From assembly GCF_019249295.1 (NCBI RefSeq), contig NZ_JAESDH010000010.1, positions 62,001 to 126,000 on the forward strand: DNA of 64,000 bases, given 5' to 3'. The translations under genes were made by a program, and so were the position numbers. Under the pieces are notes generated by a model. That model was not told where the DNA came from and did no database searches. It was given only the letters and a program-made list of their open reading frames with translations. Source of the stretch: Alteromonas antoniana. Its GTDB lineage: Bacteria > Pseudomonadota > Gammaproteobacteria > Enterobacterales > Alteromonadaceae. Numbering within the stretch: position 1 is the stretch's first letter; every line of letters begins with the position of its first letter. Shown here piece after piece: positions 49,357 through 59,646 of this stretch.

Positions 49357-50088
49357 ATGGATTTGCAGCGCATAATACCGATCCTCATTGTATGGATACT
49401 TAGTGGCGCGGCTCATAGCGAGCCGCTGAAAAGTGCGGTTTCACCCGATTTTCCTAAAGGGCTGCATTTTCATTACCTAAAATACATTGAAGAAAAGCTG
49501 GCTACGCCTGTTGAGATTTCGCAAATGCCGTTTGCCCGGCGCATTTACTCGCTGGAGTCCGGTGATATCGACATGATGGTGGGTCTTCAGGCTGGCAGGG
49601 AAGGAAATTTTATCTATGTTTTTCCCGCCTACGAATCGTTAACACATACATTATTTGTGCGTCGTGAAAATGTCAGTAAGATTGACTCGAAAGAAGCCTT
49701 ATACCATGCCGTGATCGCATTTACCCGGCAAGGACGATATTCAGACACGTTGCTCTCGATGCCGCAGGCCTTTCAAATCAACGTGGAGTCGCTGGATCAG
49801 AAAATCGCAATGCTGATGCATCATCGAATAGATGGGTTTGTACATTTTAGTGATAGCGCCAGGTCTCGCATTCAAGTGCAGGGGGTGCAAAATGACATCG
49901 TCGAATCCGCTTATCAGCCTGAACAGGCACACAACTTTCATCTGGCAATTCGTCGCGGGTTGCCAGTCAGATTACAGGCAAGACTAACTCGTATTGTCAG
50001 TGAGGGGATAGCCGCGGGTAACTTTGCGGATATCCGGGAGGCATACTACAGTGATAATCAACCTGTCCTGAATGTGCCATCTCAGTAA
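49357..50088 (+). CDS. Periplasmic substrate-binding-type protein
   Basis: The 243-residue protein has a signal peptide (residues 1 to about 21, ending AAHSEP) and a short type II solute-binding fold like SBP_bac_3 proteins (MPFARRIYSLESGDIDMMVGL near residue 57, and YVFPAYESLTHTLFVRR). No permease or ATPase gene is adjacent. Such orphan proteins in marine bacteria may serve sensors or a distant transporter. Ligand unknown. It lies 100 bases after DUF2256 and is probably separate from the photolyase operon. Confidence 0.75.
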   Translation: MDLQRIIPILIVWILSGAAHSEPLKSAVSPDFPKGLHFHYLKYIEEKLATPVEISQMPFARRIYSLESGDIDMMVGLQAGREGNFIYVFPAYESLTHTLFVRRENVSKIDSKEALYHAVIAFTRQGRYSDTLLSMPQAFQINVESLDQKIAMLMHHRIDGFVHFSDSARSRIQVQGVQNDIVESAYQPEQAHNFHLAIRRGLPVRLQARLTRIVSEGIAAGNFADIREAYYSDNQPVLNVPSQ

Positions 50089-50130
50089 TTTATGATGCGT
50101 ACCATTGTCATCAAATAACAGTGAGCGAAT

Positions 50131-51183
50131 GTGAGAAACTTTACCTGCCAGTGTGGTAATACGGTGTACTTTGCCAACACGCAATGCCTTTCCTGCAACC
50201 GGCCACTGGGCTTCATCAGTGAGATGGGGGTTATGGCGTCGTTTAACGTCAGCGACAATGGAGACTGGGTGACGCCATTGTCAGATAAGCGTTACCGGCC
50301 GTGTGTTAATTATGCGTCTAACCATATTTGCAACTGGATGGTTGAGAACACATCAGACAAGAGCTTGTGTCACTCGTGTGAGTTGACCAAGATCATTCCC
50401 GATCAATCCAAAGAGTTAAATGCGAAACGCTGGTATCGAATGGAGCATGCAAAAAGACGTTTACTTTTTACGCTGATATCGCTGGGACTGCCCATCTGGA
50501 GTCAACGGCCAGGCAAGCCACAGCTTCAGTTTCAGTTTTTAGAAGATGTTGAGGAAGATGAATATGGTCAGGAGCTCACTGTAAAATCTACGGTTATTAC
50601 CGGCCATAGCAACGGAATGATCACGCTGAACCTGAAAGAAGCCGAAGACAGCTCACGTATCATGATGCGGGAGAGAATGAACGAACGATATCGCACATTG
50701 GTAGGCCATTTTCGACATGAATCAGGTCATTTTTACTGGGACTGGTTTATTCGCGACAGCGAAAAGCTGGACGAGTTTCGCGCTATTTTCGGGGATGAAC
50801 GTCAGGATTATACCCAATCTTTGCAAACCTATTATAAAAATGGCCCCGTTTCAGACTGGCAGGAACGTTATATCAGCGCCTACGCCAGTGCGCACCCGTG
50901 GGAAGATTGGGCTGAATCCTGGGCTCACTATCTGCATATCGTTGATACGCTGGAAACTGCCGATGAATATGATGTGGCGGTAGGGCATCAACAGGTAAAC
51001 GCGCCGGTTAATCAGCATAAGGGAGTGGATTTCGACCGCCTTTTTGATGATTGGGGCAGACTGACAACCGTGCTTAACGCCTTAAACAGAAGTATGGGAC
51101 TTGATGACGCATACCCCTTCCTTATTCCTGCGGCGGCCTCAGAAAAGCTCAGGTATATTCACAATCTGATACAAGGTGAGTAA
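50131..51183 (+). CDS. Zinc-dependent metallopeptidase with N-terminal zinc ribbon
   Basis: The 350-residue protein starts at GTG 50131. A zinc ribbon comes first (Cys6, Cys8, Cys19 and Cys22). A metallopeptidase motif HESGH lies at His196, Glu197 and His200, and a further acidic and histidine cluster follows (HPWEDWAESWAHYLH). This fits the 'putative zinc-binding metallopeptidase' family (PF15887-type). Its genes often lie near circularly permuted ATP-grasp and alpha-E genes. It is cytoplasmic in appearance, with no signal peptide. It converges on the Anbu gene; substrate is unknown. Confidence 0.85.
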   Translation: MRNFTCQCGNTVYFANTQCLSCNRPLGFISEMGVMASFNVSDNGDWVTPLSDKRYRPCVNYASNHICNWMVENTSDKSLCHSCELTKIIPDQSKELNAKRWYRMEHAKRRLLFTLISLGLPIWSQRPGKPQLQFQFLEDVEEDEYGQELTVKSTVITGHSNGMITLNLKEAEDSSRIMMRERMNERYRTLVGHFRHESGHFYWDWFIRDSEKLDEFRAIFGDERQDYTQSLQTYYKNGPVSDWQERYISAYASAHPWEDWAESWAHYLHIVDTLETADEYDVAVGHQQVNAPVNQHKGVDFDRLFDDWGRLTTVLNALNRSMGLDDAYPFLIPAAASEKLRYIHNLIQGE

Positions 51184-51257
51184 CTCCTTCTTTGCAGATT
51201 TCCTATATGCGAAAGCAGGGGCAAGCGCAGCTCGTCCCTGACCTGATTACCGCATGA

Positions 51258-51995
51258 TCAGCTTTTTTCCCACTCAAACCGCGGAAGACGGTTGAATGTG
51301 CGCTTTAAGCCCTGAGTCCATTGCTTTTGCATGGATTTATACATTGGGCTATTCATTGTAAAAGTCTGATGGTAAGGCGCTTCCATTGTCCCCGCCGTCA
51401 TAATAGACAGTTCAATAGGGGGCCCTACAGAGATATTACTGCGGATTGTTGAGTCGAGCGATACCATCGCGCAGCGCGCGGCATCCTCGAGACTGGTAGT
51501 CGGTGTGATTATTCTGTCGAGAATTGGTTTGCCATATTTGTTCTCACCAATCTGAAGATAAGGTGTATCCGTTGACGTAGAAACGAAGTTACCCTGTGGG
51601 TATATCATAAAAATTTCGTGAGACTTGCCGTTAATCTGACCACCAAGTATAAAACTTGACTCGGCGCTGTTACCGCTTTTCTCCATTGCTTTTTCATGAC
51701 GTCTTTGCTCTTTCTGGCTCAATTCGCCTATGTATTGTGCGACCTCATGAAGATAATTACCACTACGCAGTGTGAACTCAGCCTCAGGATCCTCAAGATC
51801 ACGTTTTATGGCATTCACTACAGCTTGTGAGGTGGCAAGACTGCCTGAGGTAAGCAAAACCAGAACGCGCTCACCTGGCCACACAAAACGCGTCATTTTG
51901 CTGTAAGTGGCGATATAATCGACGCCTGCGTTCGTTCGTGAGTCCGATGCAAACACCACACCTTTATTGACTTTAATAGCAAGACAATAGGTCAC
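51258..51995 (-). CDS. Proteasome-like peptidase Anbu
   Basis: This 245-residue protein belongs to Anbu, an Ntn-hydrolase related to proteasome beta subunits and HslV. It begins MTYCLAIKV, so removal of Met would expose Thr2 as the N-terminal nucleophile. The GVVFASDSRTNAGVDYI segment, the GGQINGKSHEIFMIYPQGNF strand and the SVGPPIELSIM stretch are family features. Anbu forms ring or helical assemblies; in studied cases its peptidase activity is weak or unproven. It is typically encoded with ATP-grasp, alpha-E and transglutaminase genes. Here the first two are divergent from it and the transglutaminase is not seen. Confidence 0.92.
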   Translation of the reverse strand: MTYCLAIKVNKGVVFASDSRTNAGVDYIATYSKMTRFVWPGERVLVLLTSGSLATSQAVVNAIKRDLEDPEAEFTLRSGNYLHEVAQYIGELSQKEQRRHEKAMEKSGNSAESSFILGGQINGKSHEIFMIYPQGNFVSTSTDTPYLQIGENKYGKPILDRIITPTTSLEDAARCAMVSLDSTIRSNISVGPPIELSIMTAGTMEAPYHQTFTMNSPMYKSMQKQWTQGLKRTFNRLPRFEWEKS

Positions 51996-52183
51996 GTTAA
52001 TCCTCTGAAAAATAACGAATCATAATGCCCATAGCATGGCGTGTGTTGTTTGTTTTCGCAATTAAAACTTGCGGAATTTAATGTAAGGCAACTGCCAGAC
52101 GATTTATTTGAGTCAACCTTAACTCTGGCTGGAAAATAACAGCGCTCGTTTACAAGTAAAAACAGTTGGCGGTCAGTACCTTA

Positions 52184-52212
52184 TTGATTTTTCGAACCAA
52201 ACACGATTAGAT
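52184..52212 (+). promoter_or_regulatory. Possible promoter of the ATP-grasp/alpha-E operon
   Basis: TTGATT (52184-52189) and TTAGAT (52207-52212) are spaced by 17 bases, 39 bases before the ATG at 52251. The match to consensus is moderate and no experimental start is known. Confidence 0.35.
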
Positions 52213-52250
52213 GAGTATAAATTCTGAACAGAGTGGAAAAGGGAACGAAT

Positions 52251-53702
52251 ATGGCGATCAGGTGGGGAAACTATAAAACCGGACCGTTCTTTGATGAACT
52301 CATTGAAGGGCGAAATAAACCGCGGCCGGCAGCAAAAGATTTATGTCAGTACCTGCGGTCCCTGTCAGATGCAGAATTGCTGGATTACAAGACCGCAGCG
52401 TCTTCAGCCATCCACGTAATGGGGATTACCTTTACCGTTTATTCAGAAGAGGAGGGGTCAATCGACCGGGCCTGGCCTTTTGACATTATCCCAAGAATTA
52501 TCGATAAATCTGAATGGAAGGAAGTGGAAAAGGGACTAAAACAGCGCGTGAAAGCGCTGAATATGTTTATCGACGATATTTACAATGACCAGAATGTCAT
52601 CAAGGACAATATCGTACCGGAATCCATTTTAACCCAGTCAAAAAATTTCCTGCCAGAGTGCATGGGAGTGTCGCCGCCTCTTGGGGTGTGGGCACATATC
52701 TGCGGCTCTGATTTGGTTCGCGACCAGCATGGCACTATTTATGTGCTGGAAGATAACCTGCGCGTTCCATCAGGCGTTTCTTACATGCTTGAAAACCGCC
52801 ATGTTATGAAGCGCGTTTTTCCTGAGCTTTTTGAAAAGTACAATATTCTTCCTGTCGATGATTATCCGTCTCAGTTGTACAACATGCTGTGTGAACTCTC
52901 ACCACGCGATATTGAGCAACCAGAGATCGTTGTATTGACCCCGGGTATTTTTAACTCAGCCTATTTTGAGCATGCGTATCTTGCGCAACAAATGGGGGCT
53001 GAACTGGTTGTCGGCAGTGATCTGGTCGTGGATGATGATGACATTGTTTACATGCGAACCGTGGAAGGATTATCTCGGGTTGATGTCATCTACCGGCGCA
53101 TTGACGATGCATTTCTGGATCCGGAAGCCTTTCGTGAAGATTCCATGCTAGGGGTAAAAGGCCTCATGCGTGCATGGAAAGCGGGCAATATCGCCCTCGC
53201 AAATGCACCCGGGGCAGGGGTAGCGGATGATAAAGTTGTTTATGCTTTTGTTCCCGACATTATTCGATACTACCTGAAAGAGGAGCCGCTGCTTGAAAAC
53301 GTTCCGACCTACAAATGCATCAATAAAGATGAACGCGATTATGTTATTGAACATATTGATGAGATGGTGGTTAAACCGGCCAATGAGTCTGGCGGCTACG
53401 GCATGTTAATAGGTCCGCATGCGACAAAAGCGGAGCGGGAAAAATTTGTCCGCCTCATTCGTCGCGATCCACGAAACTATGTGGCGCAACCCATGCTACT
53501 GTTATCAACGGCCCCTACACTTATCGATACAAAAGCGGAGGGAAGGCATTTAGACTTGCGGCCCTTTATTTTGTCTGGCAGCAGCGTGTCTGTAACAACC
53601 GGGGGACTAACCCGTGTTGCCATGCGCAAAGGATCGACCGTCGTCAACTCTTCGCAGGGTGGCGGGAGTAAAGACACCTGGATTGTGGATATGGAGGCCT
53701 AA
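52251..53702 (+). CDS. Circularly permuted ATP-grasp protein (DUF404/DUF407)
   Basis: This 483-residue protein is a circularly permuted ATP-grasp enzyme of the COG2308 type. I chose the ATG at 52251, which has AAGGGA upstream, over a GTG 18 bases earlier. Hallmarks are HICGSDLVRDQHGTIYVLEDNLRVPSGVSYMLENR near residue 160, VDVIYRRIDDAFLDP, and VVKPANESGGYGMLIG. It probably makes amide or peptide-like bonds using ATP, but the product is unknown. It is followed four bases on by the alpha-E gene, its constant partner. Confidence 0.92.
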   Translation: MAIRWGNYKTGPFFDELIEGRNKPRPAAKDLCQYLRSLSDAELLDYKTAASSAIHVMGITFTVYSEEEGSIDRAWPFDIIPRIIDKSEWKEVEKGLKQRVKALNMFIDDIYNDQNVIKDNIVPESILTQSKNFLPECMGVSPPLGVWAHICGSDLVRDQHGTIYVLEDNLRVPSGVSYMLENRHVMKRVFPELFEKYNILPVDDYPSQLYNMLCELSPRDIEQPEIVVLTPGIFNSAYFEHAYLAQQMGAELVVGSDLVVDDDDIVYMRTVEGLSRVDVIYRRIDDAFLDPEAFREDSMLGVKGLMRAWKAGNIALANAPGAGVADDKVVYAFVPDIIRYYLKEEPLLENVPTYKCINKDERDYVIEHIDEMVVKPANESGGYGMLIGPHATKAEREKFVRLIRRDPRNYVAQPMLLLSTAPTLIDTKAEGRHLDLRPFILSGSSVSVTTGGLTRVAMRKGSTVVNSSQGGGSKDTWIVDMEA

Positions 53703-53706
53703 TCAG

Positions 53707-54627
53707 ATGCTATCACGTGTTGCTAATCATATTTACTGGATGGCCAGATACCTTGAGCGAGCCGAAAATACGGCAAGATTGATACAGGTAAATACCCACT
53801 TGTTACTGGACTTACCCAAAAACGTTACCCTCGGCTGGGAACCTATCATCGATATGTTATCGTTTCGCGATACGTTCTATGAACGCTACAGCGAACCCGA
53901 CGAAAAAAGCGTGATCCGGTTTATGGTAATGGATACCTCAAATCCAGGCTCTATTATTAATTCACTGGCAAGCGCACGGGAAAACGCGCGCATCGTCCGG
54001 GAAATCATTCCTTCTGAGGCGTGGGAGCTGATTAACCAGCTTCATCTTCAGGCTAAAGAAGATGGTCAGAGTGTGTTAACCCGCCGGCACCGCTTTAATT
54101 GCCTGAATCGGGTTATAACGGGAAACCAGACCATTACCGGACTGGTGGGCGGTACCATGAACCGCGATAACGCCTACGCTTTTTTACGTCTTGGACGTCA
54201 CCTGGAGCGCGCAGATATGACAACCCGAATCATCGATGTGCGGTCTGCGTCGCTGTTACCGGGACTTGCGGACGACAATGCTGCATTTGAGAACATACAG
54301 TGGATGGGCGTGTTGAAATCGTTAACGGCCTATCAAATGTACAGACAAGAGATGCGCTTGCGGATCCAGCGTGCTGATATACTGGAATTTCTGTTACAAC
54401 GAGATACGTTTCCGCGTTCGCTCAGCCATTCCTTGGGCCAAATTGTTAAGTGTGTATCTGAATTACCGAAGCCAGAAAAAGTCATTGAGTCTGTCAACAA
54501 TGTGAAAAAAGAACTGCAGTCTCTGGATACCAAGACGCTTAAGCAGGCAAAGCTTCATGATGTCATGGATGAGATACAGGTTCATTTGCTGGACGTTCAT
54601 AACACAATTGATCAGACCTATTTCTGA
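53707..54627 (+). CDS. Alpha-E domain protein
   Basis: The 306-residue, mostly helical protein has the alpha-E motifs MLSRVANHIYWMARYLERAENTARL at the start, and NRDNAYAFLRLGRHLERADMTTRII in the middle. I chose the ATG at 53707, which begins with the conserved LSRVA; an earlier frame start lies inside the ATP-grasp gene. Alpha-E proteins accompany permuted ATP-grasp enzymes across bacteria and probably act with them, but the reaction is not known. It is the last gene of the two-gene operon and converges on the chemotaxis receptor gene. Confidence 0.92.
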   Translation: MLSRVANHIYWMARYLERAENTARLIQVNTHLLLDLPKNVTLGWEPIIDMLSFRDTFYERYSEPDEKSVIRFMVMDTSNPGSIINSLASARENARIVREIIPSEAWELINQLHLQAKEDGQSVLTRRHRFNCLNRVITGNQTITGLVGGTMNRDNAYAFLRLGRHLERADMTTRIIDVRSASLLPGLADDNAAFENIQWMGVLKSLTAYQMYRQEMRLRIQRADILEFLLQRDTFPRSLSHSLGQIVKCVSELPKPEKVIESVNNVKKELQSLDTKTLKQAKLHDVMDEIQVHLLDVHNTIDQTYF

Positions 54628-54661
54628 TTAACAACAGGAAGCATTATCTACAAAAGCCAGT

Positions 54662-54719
54662 AGGGTATGAAATTAAGACAGATATAGTTGACTATATCTG
54701 GCTACTTAATTTCTGCCCT
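54662..54719. repeat. Long interrupted inverted repeat between convergent genes
   Basis: Nested arms fold together: AGGG with CCCT, GAAATTAAG with CTTAATTTC, and AGATATAG with CTATATCT around a TTGA loop. Only short bulges separate them (AC on one side, GGCTA on the other). It lies between the alpha-E and chemotaxis receptor genes. It may be a two-way terminator, although no long T-run follows, or a small mobile repeat. Confidence 0.7.
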
Positions 54720-54755
54720 TCTGTCCTGTGTTTTAAAAGACCCTATTCAGGAGGA

Positions 54756-56177
54756 TTACACCTTAAATGTGCTGACGTTTTTGTTTAGCGCATTTGCAAT
54801 CTCACTGACTTCTTTGCTAACGCTTCCTGCCTCACTAACTTGTTTCAGGTTATGCTGACTTAAGGACTGAAGCGATGAAGTATTGTTATTAATTTCGTCG
54901 ACCACAGTGCTTTGCTCTTCGGTTGCAGTTGCAATCTGATAAATCATCTCATTCGCTTTTTCTACGCAACTCTTAACCTCTGTCAGCGCTTTGGACAGTT
55001 CGTTAGATGATTCCAGTACAACCGTGACTTCAGTATTCCCTCGTTCAATAGCAGATACTGCCTCCGACACGCGGTTTTCCAGTCCTGCGAGCATACTGTT
55101 AATGTCTTCGGTCGATTTTTGCGTGCGACTGGCCAGTGTTCGAACCTCGTCAGCAACCACCGCAAAACCGCGGCCCTGTTCGCCCGCTCTGGCCGCTTCA
55201 ATTGCAGCATTAAGTGCCAGTAAATTTGTCTGCTCAGCAATATCGCGTATCACATCCAGCACTGCGACAATATTTTTAGAGTCATTTGCAAGTTCCATGA
55301 TGACGCTATTTGCGTGCTGAACAGATGTGTTTAGCTGCGTAATACTTTTTGACGAATGTGTTACCACGTCTGTTGCTTTGTTGCTGGAATCAGACGCCGC
55401 CTGGGTATTGCCAAGGGCTGACTGGCTGTTTTCTGCAACTTCATGAACGGCGTGATTGAGTTCGTTTACTGCGGTGGCTATATGGTCAAGATTACTGTCT
55501 TGCTCGCTGGTGTTAAGTTCTACTGTGTCTGTACTGTTCTTAAGTGTACCAACGGTATTTCCCAACTGGTCTGCCTGTTTTTTAATATCGATTATCAGTG
55601 ACTGAAGGTTTTGCATCAGTCTATTGAACGTTCTTGCCAGGATGGTAATTTCATCTTTACCAGACTCGTCGAGCCGACTTCTGAGATCGCCTTCACCTTC
55701 ACTGATGTTATCCATGACGCTGATAAGATTATTCAGACGCGTGGTCACAAGTTTAGGCCCCACCACAATAGAAATGATAGAGGCCACAAGAACAATAAGA
55801 ATCACTAAAAACAGGATATTGCGTTGCCGTTCACCGGCAGACTTTGCTTCTGCAGTGACCTCGTCGGCCTTCGCTTTGATACTTTCTCCTACCTTGTCAT
55901 AGTGTGTTCTGACTGAGTCGAAACGATCTATCAGCTCCCCATTCAGCAGGTTTATAGCTTGCGCTGTATTGTTATTCTGAAGTGCTGAAATTACCTCTTC
56001 GGCAGAACGCTTCCAGGCATTAAAATCTTTATCGAAACCGGTTATTGATGTGACCAAATCAGGGTATTTCTGGACAATATCCGAAACCTCATACATGCGA
56101 TCCTGAGGTACGGCCACGATTCGTGATAAATCGACCAAAAAATAGTTTAACCATATGAAATATATTGAATATCTCAA
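54756..56177 (-). CDS. Methyl-accepting chemotaxis protein, apparently 5'-truncated
   Basis: The C-terminal part is a normal receptor: one transmembrane helix (RNILFLVILIVLVASIISIVV near residue 120), a HAMP domain, and the signalling hairpin with its conserved tip ALNAAIEAARAGEQGRGFAVVADEVRTLA. The N-terminus is odd. A standard receptor starts with a transmembrane helix and a full ligand domain, but here only about 95 residues of a sensor-like region remain. The longest frame begins at a TTG (56177) with a weak, unusual leader (RYSIYFIWLNYFLV). This end abuts the metal-resistance region, so loss by insertion is likely. It may be a pseudogene. Confidence 0.75.
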   Translation of the reverse strand: MRYSIYFIWLNYFLVDLSRIVAVPQDRMYEVSDIVQKYPDLVTSITGFDKDFNAWKRSAEEVISALQNNNTAQAINLLNGELIDRFDSVRTHYDKVGESIKAKADEVTAEAKSAGERQRNILFLVILIVLVASIISIVVGPKLVTTRLNNLISVMDNISEGEGDLRSRLDESGKDEITILARTFNRLMQNLQSLIIDIKKQADQLGNTVGTLKNSTDTVELNTSEQDSNLDHIATAVNELNHAVHEVAENSQSALGNTQAASDSSNKATDVVTHSSKSITQLNTSVQHANSVIMELANDSKNIVAVLDVIRDIAEQTNLLALNAAIEAARAGEQGRGFAVVADEVRTLASRTQKSTEDINSMLAGLENRVSEAVSAIERGNTEVTVVLESSNELSKALTEVKSCVEKANEMIYQIATATEEQSTVVDEINNNTSSLQSLSQHNLKQVSEAGSVSKEVSEIANALNKNVSTFKV

Positions 56178-56281
56178 CGAACTAACAGCAGACTTTGCGC
56201 TATTGATACACTGTTTGTTATATTCGTACTTTCAACTTAGAATTTTACTACCCACTTCAGTACCGACAATACGGTTAAATT

Positions 56282-56674
56282 ATGTATGTAATTGGTCAAC
56301 TTGCCAAATTGGCAAGCGTAAACGTTGAGACCGTTAGATATTATGAACGGTGCGGCTTAATTGAACAGCCCCAAAAACCCGTTAAAGGTTATCGTCGTTA
56401 TCCTGAGACGACTTTGAATCGCATTCGGTTTATCAAACGTGCTCAAGAGTTAGGGTTTTCCTTGGATGAGATCGCTAACTTGCTGATGCTGGAAGAGACT
56501 TCTTGCCAAGAAGTACAAAGTATAGCAAACCACAAACTTGCCAGTGTTCGTGCAAAAATGGCTGATCTACGCCGCTTAGAAACCAGTCTTAATGATTTAC
56601 TGAAACAATGTGCAAGCAACACTGAACAGGCACATTGCCCGATTATTACTTCCCTTCTCCCAGAAAACAACTAA
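56282..56674 (+). CDS. merR: Mercury-responsive regulator MerR
   Basis: MerR binds the mer operator and switches from repressor to activator when it binds Hg(II). The 130-residue protein has the MerR helix-turn-helix start (YVIGQLAKLASVNVETVRYYERCGLI). The three mercury-binding cysteines are Cys75 (ETSCQEV), Cys110 (LKQCASN) and Cys119 (AHCPI). A long dimerisation helix separates the first two. Unlike in Tn21, where merR is divergent, here it runs in the same direction as merT and lies upstream of the operator. Confidence 0.93.
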   Translation: MYVIGQLAKLASVNVETVRYYERCGLIEQPQKPVKGYRRYPETTLNRIRFIKRAQELGFSLDEIANLLMLEETSCQEVQSIANHKLASVRAKMADLRRLETSLNDLLKQCASNTEQAHCPIITSLLPENN

Positions 56675-56692
56675 TAACAATCGCTAAACCCC

Positions 56693-56724
56693 TTGACTCC
56701 GTACTTGGATACGGAGTTTATACT
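56693..56724 (+). promoter_or_regulatory. mer operator and promoter
   Basis: The -35 box TTGACT (56693-56698) and the -10 box TATACT (56719-56724) are 20 bases apart, the overlong spacing of MerR-type promoters. Between them the arms ACTCCGTA and TACGGAGT (56696-56703 and 56710-56717) form a perfect dyad with a 6-base centre, matching the mer operator of Tn21 and Tn501. It drives merT, merP, merC and merA. Confidence 0.9.
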
Positions 56725-56758
56725 GTTTTCTATCAGAACATTTGAAGTGGAGTAAGCC

Positions 56759-57106
56759 ATGGCAAAAAACGATACCAGTTTACCGCTAGTTGGTGGTATT
56801 GCTGCTGCTATTGGTGCTGGGCTTTGTTGTGCTGGGCCCTTAGTCTTGTTACTACTAGGCGTTAGTGGTTCTTGGATTGGCAATCTGACCGTATTGGAGC
56901 CATACCGCCCTATTTTTATCTTGCTGGTACTGGTTTTATTTAGTTTTGCCGGTTGGAAAGTTTATCGACCTATAGAAGAGTGTGAGCCTGGAACCGCTTG
57001 TGCAATGCCACAAGTACGTAAGCGCCGGCAGATCATTTTCTGGGTAACCGCCTTCATTGCATTAATATTAGTCACTAGCAATTACTGGATTATCTGGTTT
57101 GCTTAA
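56759..57106 (+). CDS. merT: Mercuric ion transporter MerT
   Basis: MerT is the inner-membrane protein that takes Hg(II) from MerP and passes it inward to MerA. The 115-residue protein has three hydrophobic helices. The vicinal Cys pair is in the first (AGLCCAGPLVL), and a second cysteine pair lies in the cytoplasmic loop (EECEPGTACAM). The start follows AAGTGGAG, and the gene begins the structural part of the operon after the operator. Confidence 0.93.
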   Translation: MAKNDTSLPLVGGIAAAIGAGLCCAGPLVLLLLGVSGSWIGNLTVLEPYRPIFILLVLVLFSFAGWKVYRPIEECEPGTACAMPQVRKRRQIIFWVTAFIALILVTSNYWIIWFA

Positions 57107-57140
57107 TTATATCGTTGAGAAATAACCCTTGGAGAAGAAG

Positions 57141-57416
57141 ATGAAAAAAATTGCACTATTATCCCTACTATCAATACTTAGCTTGGGTGCGTTTGCCAAG
57201 CAGCAAACAGTCATGCTTGAAGTTCCCACGATGACCTGCGTAACTTGTCCGATTACGGTGGAAAAAGCATTGCAACAGGTTGAGGGAGTTACCAAAGCTG
57301 AAGTGACCTTCGAAGATAAGTTAGCCGTGGTCACTTTTGATGATGAAAAAACTACGGTGGAAAAGCTGACCGAGGCCACAAAAAATGCCGGCTATCCATC
57401 TGTGGTAAAGCAATAA
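57141..57416 (+). CDS. merP: Periplasmic mercury-binding protein MerP
   Basis: MerP captures Hg(II) in the periplasm with a paired-cysteine site and hands it to MerT. The 91-residue protein has a signal peptide (residues 1-19, ending AFA) and one heavy-metal-associated domain with the motif PTMTCVTCPITVEKAL. The ATG at 57141 follows GGAGAAG; an in-frame TTG four codons earlier is less likely. Confidence 0.92.
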   Translation: MKKIALLSLLSILSLGAFAKQQTVMLEVPTMTCVTCPITVEKALQQVEGVTKAEVTFEDKLAVVTFDDEKTTVEKLTEATKNAGYPSVVKQ

Positions 57417-57429
57417 AGGACGAATACTA

Positions 57430-59523
<2,094 letters not shown>

Positions 59524-59646
59524 GCTTTATCTTTCGTCAGAAAAGATATTTATGAGTCTGCTTTTGGTTTCCAGTGATACGGTACTACCAATTTACTGCA
59601 TATTTCTTCGTGGAAAGTTTCTTCAGTAACTGTTTGAGAGCTAGCC

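Noticed and set aside
54662..54719. tRNA or CRISPR repeat at the nested hairpin
   Set aside because: No cloverleaf can be drawn, and there is a single copy with no spacer array.
56200..56281. Transposon terminal repeat (Tn7- or Tn21-like) at the island edge
   Set aside because: I compared the sequence with remembered Tn7 and Tn21 ends and saw no match, and no transposase is nearby in the window.
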